7,971 nt of DNA, from assembly GCA_004555915.1 (NCBI GenBank), contig SFJM01000062.1, positions 1 through 7,971 on the forward strand, given 5' to 3'. Positions within the stretch are counted from its first letter, which is position 1, and every line of letters begins with the position of its first letter. Below are positions 1 to 5,314 of this stretch, one piece after another. The DNA comes from Clostridiales bacterium (lineage in GTDB: Bacteria > Bacillota > Clostridia > Oscillospirales > Butyricicoccaceae). A program made the position numbers and the translations under genes. The notes under the pieces were generated by a model, which was given only the letters and a program-made list of their open reading frames with translations, ran no database searches and was not told where the DNA came from.

Positions 1-263
1 TGGTACACGCCCTCAAATTCCAGCGCAACGGTGCAGCCTTTCCAGTCCGCAGGAGCAAAAAATCGTTTCTGATAGATATACTGCCCGCCCGGATAAAACC
101 CGGTCTGGGCGCCGCTGGGGGTGTCCGGCGTGCGCGGCTCGTGGATCATAGCGTCGTGGGGCAGTGTGATGCAGGGCGGCTGCGGCCCGCCCATGGCGGC
201 GGCCCGGGCGGCTTCGGGGTTCTTGAAAAACTGCCAGTTGTCGTTGAAGGATTGGGGAATCAT
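1..263 (-). CDS. Glycoside hydrolase family 2 protein, N-terminal fragment (3' end beyond window)
   Basis: About 87 N-terminal residues are visible, and the gene runs off the left edge. The protein begins MIPQSFNDNWQF. It continues with a LPHDAMIHEPR segment and a GFYPGGQYIYQKRFFAP segment, then VALEFEGVY. This order (FN..W.F, LPHDW-like, a Gly-rich turn then Y.K.F, then L.FEGV) is the usual start of the jelly-roll sugar-binding domain of GH2 enzymes such as beta-galactosidases, beta-glucuronidases and beta-mannosidases. The catalytic barrel lies outside the window, so substrate cannot be assigned. No signal peptide is seen, so the enzyme is probably cytoplasmic and acts on sugar brought in by the transporter. 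Its ATG overlaps the TGA of the transporter gene (ATGA, 4 bases) and GGAGG lies 7 bases upstream, which points to translational coupling in one operon. Confidence 0.85.
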   Translation of the reverse strand, partial: MIPQSFNDNWQFFKNPEAARAAAMGGPQPPCITLPHDAMIHEPRTPDTPSGAQTGFYPGGQYIYQKRFFAPADWKGCTVALEFEGVY

Positions 264-1648
264 GCCTTTGCCTCCGTTGCGTGTGCGTTGTCCCAGTCGC
301 GGTTGGCCTGCTCCACCTTCAGCTGGGAGATGAGCAGTGTCTGCAAAATCTGGAACAAAAAGGGAATGACGATGTACATAAAGGTGATCATACGCAGCGC
401 GCCGTCGGTCTGCACAGCAGCCAGACCGTCAAAGCCGCCCGCAGCCAGCAGCAGGCCGCACAGGGCGCTGCCGATGCCGCCGCCCACCTTGACGCCCAGA
501 GAGGAGCAGCTGAACATGGTACCGTCCAGATGTACGCCCTGGGTCTTGAAGGTGTAGGCGCTGGTCTCCGCCACATAGGCGTTGAGGGTACCCATGATGG
601 AACCGGTGCAGGCGCCCTTGAGCATCATGCAGGCCAGCATCAGGGTGACGTTTTTCGCCAGCGCCGCGCCGATAAACCCAAGACCGAACACCAGCGACAG
701 ACAGAATCCGTAGAAGTTGACCTTCCACATACTGCCGAACTTTTTCACCAGAATGGGGGTGACGGACAGCGCCACAATCATGGGGAGCATCTGCGCCATG
801 GAGAACAGTCCCAGCAGGGCTGGATTGCCCATAATGTAGGTCATGTAATACACGCCCACGCCCTGTGTGATGCCGCTGCCGCAGTACTGGCAGAGGTAGA
901 TGCCCAGAATGACCAGATAATATTTGTTTGACAGCAGATATCTGGCGGACTGTGCCAGACTGATTTTTTCCGTGGGGGCGGTTTCGGTGCTGCCGGTCTT
1001 GCGTTCCTCGGGCAGCTCCCGGACAGACAGGCAGCTGATGGAGTTGATGAGCAGCGCCAGCACCGCATACATCAGCGCCACGGTGCGCCAGCCTGCCGCG
1101 CCGCCGCCAAAGCCTTCCACCAGACCCATGGTGATGGAGGGCACCAGAATGTTGGTGAACAGCGAGAACATGAACCGGATGGAACCCAGCTGCACCCGCT
1201 CATTGGCGCTGCGGGTAATGAGGGCGGACAGCGCCGAGTAGGCAATGCCGTTGGCGGTGAAGAACACCGCGTTCAGTGAGGTGTAGACGATGAAAAAGTA
1301 GACATACTGCATGACGGCGCTGCCCGCAGGCACACAGAACAGCAGGAAGGTACACAGCGATACGCCCACCTGCGCGTAGAGCATCCAGGGGCGAGCTTTG
1401 CCCAGTCTGGTGTGGGTACGGTCCATCATGGAGCCGAAAAAGATGTCAGTGACGCCATCCAGAAACTTGGAGGCCATCATCAGCATACCGATGACGGCGC
1501 TGTTCAGTCCAACAGTATTGGTAAGATAGATCATGATAAAGCTGCCAATCAGACCGTAACCCAGATTGCAGGCCAGGTCACCGGAGCCATAGGCGAGTTT
1601 GTGATACCATTTGAGATAACGCTTGTCTTCCGGACGTTTTTCTTCCAT
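260..1648 (-). CDS. GPH/MelB-type sugar:cation symporter (MFS)
   Basis: A 462-residue integral membrane transporter of the glycoside-pentoside-hexuronide:cation symporter family (typical length 450-480), predicted to import a glycoside or oligosaccharide with Na+ or H+. The N-terminal helix carries YGSGDLACNLGYG. Loop 2-3 reads LDGVTDIFFGSMMDRTHTR then LGKARPW. D64 and D68 have the four-residue spacing of the MelB cation-site aspartates D55 and D59, and D24 matches MelB D19. These matches are by eye. Hydrophobic segments recur along the whole length, consistent with 12 helices. The ATG at 1648 is chosen over an in-frame upstream start at 1702 because AAGGGG precedes it at good spacing and homologues begin close to this point. 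It is first in an operon with the GH2 gene and divergent from an AraC regulator. The substrate is not visible from sequence. Confidence 0.9.
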   Translation of the reverse strand: MEEKRPEDKRYLKWYHKLAYGSGDLACNLGYGLIGSFIMIYLTNTVGLNSAVIGMLMMASKFLDGVTDIFFGSMMDRTHTRLGKARPWMLYAQVGVSLCTFLLFCVPAGSAVMQYVYFFIVYTSLNAVFFTANGIAYSALSALITRSANERVQLGSIRFMFSLFTNILVPSITMGLVEGFGGGAAGWRTVALMYAVLALLINSISCLSVRELPEERKTGSTETAPTEKISLAQSARYLLSNKYYLVILGIYLCQYCGSGITQGVGVYYMTYIMGNPALLGLFSMAQMLPMIVALSVTPILVKKFGSMWKVNFYGFCLSLVFGLGFIGAALAKNVTLMLACMMLKGACTGSIMGTLNAYVAETSAYTFKTQGVHLDGTMFSCSSLGVKVGGGIGSALCGLLLAAGGFDGLAAVQTDGALRMITFMYIVIPFLFQILQTLLISQLKVEQANRDWDNAHATEAKA

Positions 1649-1706
1649 TTTTGTTCCCCTTCTTCGTGGTTGTGTGGGTTTGAAATCGGATGTTGCCGGC
1701 ATCCTT

Positions 1707-1736
1707 ATTGTAGCAAATCTTGACAGGGAACCACAA
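1707..1736 (-). promoter_or_regulatory. Candidate promoter of the transporter-GH2 operon
   Basis: On the minus strand a TTGTGG -35 (1736-1731) is followed after 18 bases by TACAAT (1712-1707). The -35 is weak, which suits a promoter that needs an activator. It overlaps the divergent araC-type promoter. The transcription start would be near 1700, leaving a leader of about 50 bases. Confidence 0.5.
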
Positions 1737-1748
1737 TGTCACTAAAAT
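1720..1748 (+). promoter_or_regulatory. Sigma-A promoter of the AraC-family gene
   Basis: TTGACA (1720-1725), a 17-base spacer, then TAAAAT (1743-1748). The -35 is perfect, the spacing is ideal and the -10 has one mismatch. The transcription start would be near 1755, about 45 bases before the ATG at 1799. Confidence 0.7.
1721..1741. promoter_or_regulatory. Inverted repeat TGACA-N11-TGTCA, candidate operator
   Basis: TGACA at 1721-1725 and its reverse complement TGTCA at 1737-1741 are 11 bases apart, so their centres are 16 bases apart. The dyad overlaps the -35 and spacer of the regulator's promoter and also the -35 of the divergent transporter promoter. A factor bound here could affect both. 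AraC proteins more often bind direct repeats, and the left arm partly coincides with the TTGACA hexamer, so chance is possible. Confidence 0.35.
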
Positions 1749-1798
1749 GAGAACAGAACTTGTTTTGTATCATATTCGTGAGTGACGGGGAGAACGAC

Positions 1799-2869
1799 AT
1801 GGAGCACAAGGGATATTCAGTCAACGAGATTCTGGAAGTACACCGTCTGCACAGCAATGTCAGCGCCTATTACGGGCTGTTATCGCCGCTGCAAATCACG
1901 CTGGAGGACTGCACGGGCACCGGGGAAAAGGAAGTGTACGCGGTGGAAATGACCTCCACCACCCGGCATTACTACCACATGGCCCCCACAACGGAGAAAT
2001 TTGCGGCCTTCAACAGCCGCCCGCCCCACCAGCACAATTATTTTGAGATGATGTTCGTGCTGAAAGGGGAGATTACGCAGGAGATTGAGGAGCAGGAGTA
2101 TTTGTATCCCGCCGGTTCCTGTTGTATCATCAACCGGAACATACGCCATGCCGAGCGGTTCCGGGGCCGGGCGCGGCTACTGTTCCTGGGGTTCTCAGTG
2201 GAGCTGGTGCAGCAGCTCCAGCAGGCGGTGCAGAACGCATGGTTCGCCCAGGAAAAGGCCATGCGGGACAATCCGGTCATTGCTTTTCTGGCGGACGAGC
2301 TGCGCAATGACGAAACCAAAACCTATCTGGACCTGTTTCCGGCATTCCGCAACCAGAACGCCATCGAGGAAATCAGCCAGCTGTTTGCCGCCATGCAGAG
2401 CCAGCTGATGGAACCGCAGACCGGCGCCACTGCCATCCTGCATGGGCTGGTGCTGCGGCTGTTCGGGTATCTGGGGGATGGCGCGCTGTATCACAGCTCC
2501 CGGGTGGCGCTGGGCCGCAACACCGAGGACCTGATTTTTCTGCACATCACCCACCTGCTGGAGGATACCCACGGCCGCATGACCCGCTCGGCGCTGGAAA
2601 AGGCGCTGAATTACAGCGGAAACTATCTCAATTCGGTGGTGGTGCGCCATACCGGGCTGTGCCTGTTTGATTACGGAATGAAATTCTGCATGGACTACGC
2701 CTGCCAACTGCTGGCCGATACCGACCGGACGGTGCAGCAGATCGCGGCGGAGCTGAATTTCTCCAACCGCACCCATTTCTACAAGCTGTTTGCGGAGCAT
2801 ACCGGCATGACGCCGCGCCAGTACCGGCTGAAATACCATGGAGACACCTTCGGGGAATCCCCGCAGTAA
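1799..2869 (+). CDS. AraC-family transcriptional regulator with cupin sensor domain
   Basis: A 356-residue cytoplasmic DNA-binding regulator. Residues about 75-135 match an AraC-type cupin pocket: HQHNYFEMMFVLKG, then a YPAGSCCIINRNIRHAE strand pair. Residues about 245-345 form the two helix-turn-helix AraC DNA-binding domain, with TVQQIAAELNFSNRTHFYKLF and then HTGMTPRQYR, the classic second HTH and signature. The ATG at 1799 is preferred over an in-frame start at 1760 because GGGGAG lies 6 bases upstream and the extra 13 residues are not typical of the family. It is divergent from the transporter-GH2 operon, so it is most likely the sugar-responsive activator of that operon and may control itself through the overlapping promoter. 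The ligand is unknown. Confidence 0.9.
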   Translation: MEHKGYSVNEILEVHRLHSNVSAYYGLLSPLQITLEDCTGTGEKEVYAVEMTSTTRHYYHMAPTTEKFAAFNSRPPHQHNYFEMMFVLKGEITQEIEEQEYLYPAGSCCIINRNIRHAERFRGRARLLFLGFSVELVQQLQQAVQNAWFAQEKAMRDNPVIAFLADELRNDETKTYLDLFPAFRNQNAIEEISQLFAAMQSQLMEPQTGATAILHGLVLRLFGYLGDGALYHSSRVALGRNTEDLIFLHITHLLEDTHGRMTRSALEKALNYSGNYLNSVVVRHTGLCLFDYGMKFCMDYACQLLADTDRTVQQIAAELNFSNRTHFYKLFAEHTGMTPRQYRLKYHGDTFGESPQ

Positions 2870-2962
2870 CGGCGGTCCCGATTTGTTCCGTCCATAGGAG
2901 GGAGACAAAGAATTGTAAACTTAGAATTGTTGAAATTCTGAAGGATTGATGCATTTCCGTCC

Positions 2963-2991
2963 GATTTATGGGACGTCACCTGATGTATACT
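2963..2991 (+). promoter_or_regulatory. Weak candidate promoter for the two small genes
   Basis: TATACT at 2986-2991 is a good -10 about 40 bases before the small gene at 3031, but the hexamer 17 bases upstream (GATTTA) is a poor -35. Upstream, 2909-2939 holds a repeated AGAATTGT and an AGAATT-GTTGA-AATTCT dyad that could bind a factor. The stretch 2870-2962 has no clear terminator after the AraC gene, so readthrough is also possible. Confidence 0.3.
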
Positions 2992-3030
2992 GGAAATAAC
3001 AGGAAAACAGATTCGGGGAGGAAACGTCCA

Positions 3031-3192
3031 ATGAACGGAATTGCAACGGTAGATTTGTATCATGGGGTGCCCATTCATCGGGTGACCTGCGGGCAGGAGC
3101 GGGTGTACTATATCGGACAGGACATTCACACGGTGTACCAGGATGAGGCGGCCTGCCGGTGTGCCATCGACCAAAAAAACTGCACAGCGTAA
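3031..3192 (+). CDS. Small protein of unknown function (53 aa)
   Basis: A 53-residue protein beginning MNGIATVDLYHGVPIHR and ending CAIDQKNCTA. I do not recognise a named family. It contains three Cys (in VTCGQE, ACRC and NC contexts are seen around residues 20-51) and several Tyr and His, has no membrane segment, and is probably a compact cytoplasmic domain. The start at ATG 3031 is chosen because GGGGAGG lies 9 bases upstream. An in-frame start at 2968 would add a basic, low-quality extension with no ribosome binding site. The stop TAA overlaps the AAGGAG of the next gene, so the two are probably co-transcribed. The strong ribosome site and GC-rich codon use support it as a real gene. Confidence 0.6.
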   Translation: MNGIATVDLYHGVPIHRVTCGQERVYYIGQDIHTVYQDEAACRCAIDQKNCTA

Positions 3193-3203
3193 AGGAGACA
3201 GCC

Positions 3204-3521
3204 ATGGGGGACGATTACGGATATTTTGGCTCCGGCAGCAGCGGATATGCCCACTATCAGCAAACTTTCAAATCCTGCTTTGGCGGCTCCGGCGGGTCTG
3301 GCGGCGGCCACCACAATAATGATCCTGACTGGAGCAGCCTTCTGACTCTCTTGAAAATCGGCGTGCTTGTGGTAGTCCCAATCTATTGGGTTGTAACGGC
3401 CTTGCACATCGCCTTCTATGATCTGGCCAGCATCGAACCAATCACCGTTTTTATTGATTTGCTTGGCACCCCGGCTTTTGTCTATGTGGTTTGGGGCAGG
3501 ATTCTTTCCCTGAGAGGCTGA
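3204..3521 (+). CDS. Small Gly-rich membrane protein (105 aa)
   Basis: A 105-residue protein of unknown function. The first 40 residues are low complexity (GSGSSGY, then GGSGGSGGG followed by HHNND). Two hydrophobic segments follow at about 47-69 (LLTLLKIGVLVVVPIYWVV) and 79-98, separated by an acidic loop, so it is probably an inner-membrane hairpin with a flexible N-terminal tail. The ATG at 3204 has AAGGAG 6 bases upstream. An in-frame start at 3159 lies inside the preceding gene and is not supported. The gap to the 53-residue gene is only 11 bases, so the pair forms a small operon. No clear terminator is seen after it. Confidence 0.65.
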   Translation: MGDDYGYFGSGSSGYAHYQQTFKSCFGGSGGSGGGHHNNDPDWSSLLTLLKIGVLVVVPIYWVVTALHIAFYDLASIEPITVFIDLLGTPAFVYVVWGRILSLRG

Positions 3522-3561
3522 AACTCCGGTCTTTTCAAAGCGGGAAAATCAGCAGAAACGC

Positions 3562-3590
3562 TTTCGCGCCAGTGACAAAAGTGATAAAAT
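3562..3590 (+). promoter_or_regulatory. Candidate extended -10 promoter upstream of the ADP-ribosylglycohydrolase
   Basis: TGATAAAAT gives a TG-n extended -10 with the TAAAAT hexamer at 3585-3590. A weak -35 (TTTCGC, 3562-3567) lies 17 bases upstream. The leader to the ATG at 3722 would be about 125 bases and would contain the 3645-3661 hairpin and the 3676-3699 dyad. Confidence 0.4.
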
Positions 3591-3637
3591 GGATGGCAGG
3601 AACACAACACGGACACAGGAAAAGAGAGGCGGAATAT

Positions 3638-3661
3638 ACAAAAAGTCGCCTGCCCGGCGAC
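3638..3661 (-). terminator. Terminator-like hairpin reading on the minus strand
   Basis: On the minus strand GTCGCC-GGGCA-GGCGAC (3661-3645) is followed directly by TTTTTGT (3644-3638), the form of an intrinsic terminator. No minus-strand gene ends here. On the plus strand it would be a 6-bp hairpin in the leader of the glycohydrolase gene. It may block antisense transcription or be a remnant. Confidence 0.4.
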
Positions 3662-3675
3662 CACCGCCGCCCGCT

Positions 3676-3699
3676 TTTGTGATAGACTGTTCTCACAAA
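3676..3699. promoter_or_regulatory. Dyad TTTGTGA-N10-TCACAAA over an extended -10, candidate operator
   Basis: Perfect 7-base arms at 3676-3682 and 3693-3699. The spacer and left arm contain TGATAGACT, an extended -10 (hexamer 3683-3688) with no recognisable -35. The ATG at 3722 follows with AAGGAGG 8 bases before it. A repressor bound here would occlude the -10. The half-site resembles the CRP half TGTGA, but the spacer is 10 and not 6. Confidence 0.5.
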
Positions 3700-3721
3700 C
3701 AACAACAAGGAGGACCTGACC

Positions 3722-4936
3722 ATGCTGGGTGCTATTTTTGGAGACATCGTTGGCTCTGTCTACGAGTTCAACAACACGAACAACTACAATTTTCCATTGC
3801 TGAGTGACCGATCCCGACTCACCGATGATTCCCTCATGACGCTGGCGGTGGCCAAGGCTCTGATGGATACATGGGGACAGCCGGATGATGCCATCCGCGT
3901 CGCGCTGGTGCGGGAAATGCGGGACTTTGGCCGCCGCTACCCCGACGGCGGCTACGGCGGGCGGTTCCGCCAGTGGCTGGCTGCGGAGGCCCCGCAGCCC
4001 TACGGCAGTTTCGGCAACGGCAACGCCATGCGGGTGTCCCCGGCGGGCTGGCTGTACGGCACCATGGAGGAGACCCTTCACGCGGCAAAGCTGACCGCCG
4101 ATGTGACCCACAACCACCCGGAGGGCATCAAGGGCGCACAGGCCATTGCGGCGGGAATTTTTCTGGCCCGCAGCGGGCAGGATAAGGACGCCATTCTGGA
4201 GTATCTCACCGAGAACTTCGGCTACGACCTGACCCGCACGCTGGACGATATTCGCCCCGCCTACGGCTTTTATGAGATTTGCCAGAAATCCGTCCCGGAG
4301 GCCATCCGCGCCTTCTACGAGGGCACCGACTATGAGGACGTCATCCGCAAGGCCGTATCGCTGGGCGGCGACAGCGACACCATCGCCTGCATGGCGGGGG
4401 CAATCGCCGAGGCGTATTACGGGATGCCGGAGACTTTCCGGAAAGAGGCTCTCCACCGTATGGATGCCTTCCAGCGGAGCGTGGCAAAAGAATTTCATGA
4501 CTTCTACCGCATCCATTCGGGAAAACCGGCGGCTTCTTCCCCGACGGACTCTGTCAATGTGTCGTCTGTGGAAACTGCAGAGTCTCACGGAGAAAAGAAG
4601 ATCGCCAAAAAGAACGATTGGAAAACATTTCCGATGCCTGCACAAAGGGATACGTTCCTGCTCAGCCGCCATTTCTCAAAACAGGAACTAAGCGCTCTTC
4701 AATGTGGCCATATCCCCGAAGCAATGGAGGATAAATGGTTCTGGTACATGGAAGGCAATACGTTATTTGCACACCGCAGCTGGACAGGGTATAGCCACTG
4801 CGTCAAACACAATAGATTACCTCCACTGATAGAACCCCGCGTCAAACGACCGCGGGGCTTTAAGGTTATGGTATGCCAAACTGAAAATCAGGACCTTTCA
4901 TTTTTGCCTTCTGCTTCAAGTGCAGTCTCAAACTGA
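3722..4936 (+). CDS. ADP-ribosylglycohydrolase family protein with truncated C-terminal accessory domain
   Basis: A 404-residue reading frame. Residues 1-265 are a complete DraG/ARH-type domain, an all-alpha dimagnesium hydrolase fold that removes ADP-ribose from proteins or related substrates. The family signatures are visible: GDIVGS at 7-12, TDDS at 34-37 (metal ligands T34, D35, D36), GGYGGRFRQW at 76-85, GNGNAMRVSP at 98-107, THNHPEG at 129-135 and GGDSDT at 215-220 (metal ligands D217, D219, T220). A linker follows, then a second domain from about 300 with FLLSRHFSKQELSALQ and DKWFWYMEGNTLFAHRSW, which I recall as a C-terminal module of such proteins in Clostridia. After Y357 (base 4792) the frame becomes Arg/Lys/Pro-rich, runs through a hairpin and overlaps the convergent gene at 4888. 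This tail looks like readthrough into foreign DNA. Catalysis should survive; the accessory domain probably does not. Confidence 0.85.
   Translation: MLGAIFGDIVGSVYEFNNTNNYNFPLLSDRSRLTDDSLMTLAVAKALMDTWGQPDDAIRVALVREMRDFGRRYPDGGYGGRFRQWLAAEAPQPYGSFGNGNAMRVSPAGWLYGTMEETLHAAKLTADVTHNHPEGIKGAQAIAAGIFLARSGQDKDAILEYLTENFGYDLTRTLDDIRPAYGFYEICQKSVPEAIRAFYEGTDYEDVIRKAVSLGGDSDTIACMAGAIAEAYYGMPETFRKEALHRMDAFQRSVAKEFHDFYRIHSGKPAASSPTDSVNVSSVETAESHGEKKIAKKNDWKTFPMPAQRDTFLLSRHFSKQELSALQCGHIPEAMEDKWFWYMEGNTLFAHRSWTGYSHCVKHNRLPPLIEPRVKRPRGFKVMVCQTENQDLSFLPSASSAVSN
4835..4862. terminator. GC-rich hairpin, probable (bidirectional) terminator
   Basis: CCCCGCG (4835-4841), a 9-base loop, then CGCGGGG (4851-4857). 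The rightward tail is CTTTAAGG and the leftward tail is TTCTAT, both short U-tracts. It sits 25 bases past the stop of the leftward DnaA-domain gene and inside the abnormal tail of the rightward glycohydrolase frame, so its natural job is probably to end the leftward transcript. Confidence 0.55.
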
Positions 4937-5235
4937 AGGTGAACGGCGGTGCCAAGCACTGCCTCGAATGCTTCTTCCAGCATTTTCCCATAGCGGTCAG
5001 ACACGACTGCTAAGGTGAATTTACTGCGGACTACCAGGGTAATTGTCATGTATCTGGTCACGCCAGTTACTTTGAGGTCTTTGATGTAGAAGTCATAGAC
5101 CGCCTCAGTCATACGTTCTCGACAATACTCTTTTACTCGTTCCAAAATAGCATCGCTATTTTCTGCCACATACTCTTCCGTTTTCATTCCGGAAGTCGAT
5201 GCGTTTCCTGCGTTCTGCTTTTCATTGTAGTCCAT
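4888..5235 (-). CDS. Stand-alone DnaA N-terminal (domain I)-like protein
   Basis: A 115-residue protein. Residues about 26-104 follow the pattern of DnaA domain I, the KH-like fold that in full DnaA mediates self-association and contacts with partners such as the replicative helicase. The sequence DAILERVKEYCRERMTE corresponds to the first helix, YDFYIKDL to the F..WI..L segment, then two strands, KFTLAVVSDRYGKMLEEAF to the PN.F...V...Y...I..A helix, and VHLQFET to the last strand. Nothing of the AAA+ or DNA-binding domains IV is present (full DnaA is about 450 residues), so it cannot itself act as an ATP-dependent initiator. The N-terminal 25 residues are polar and probably disordered. GGAGG lies 9 bases before the ATG at 5235, and a GTG immediately upstream (5238) is an alternative start at spacing 6. 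It follows the beta-helix gene but has its own promoter and dyad. The assignment is by pattern only. Confidence 0.65.
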   Translation of the reverse strand: MDYNEKQNAGNASTSGMKTEEYVAENSDAILERVKEYCRERMTEAVYDFYIKDLKVTGVTRYMTITLVVRSKFTLAVVSDRYGKMLEEAFEAVLGTAVHLQFETALEAEGKNERS

Positions 5236-5280
5236 CACAATTTGCCTCCGTTTTGCGCTGTTTGGTTTGTTTGTACTTAA

Positions 5281-5314
5281 AGCATATCATGCCGAGTGGA
5301 CACCAATTGTCCAC
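5281..5314 (-). promoter_or_regulatory. Extended -10 promoter with operator dyad, DnaA-domain gene
   Basis: The inverted repeat GTGGACA-CCAAT-TGTCCAC (5296-5314, perfect 7-base arms) lies over the -35 position. On the minus strand it is followed by TGA-TATGCT (5289-5281), an extended -10. The core TGGAC-N7-GTCCA (5297-5313) ends exactly 10 bases before the -10 hexamer. There is no separate -35 hexamer at good spacing. The dyad lies within the last codons of the beta-helix gene, and the TGA of the extended -10 is that gene's stop codon. Confidence 0.6.

Noticed and set aside
281..931. Rightward open frame of 216 codons, rich in His, Gln and Ala
   Set aside because: Antisense to the GPH transporter, low-complexity composition typical of a shadow of a GC-rich membrane gene.
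2851..2863. CGGGG-AAT-CCCCG hairpin as terminator of the AraC gene
   Set aside because: It lies inside the last codons, has a 3-base loop and no U-tract.
2195..2908. Leftward open frame of 237 codons
   Set aside because: Antisense to the AraC regulator, whose domains are clear; no ribosome site or recognisable family.
3676..3699. CRP-type site (TGTGA...TCACA)
   Set aside because: The spacer is 10 bases, not the 6 of a CRP site, and the GC-rich Clostridia setting does not favour classical CRP control. Kept only as a generic dyad.
3482..4672. Long leftward open frame (396 codons)
   Set aside because: It lies antisense to the well-supported ADP-ribosylglycohydrolase; high GC removes stop codons in this frame. 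No family pattern and no ribosome site.
4888..5235. Truncated dnaA pseudogene
   Set aside because: The frame is intact with its own ribosome site, promoter and terminator, and no AAA+ remnant follows its stop codon.
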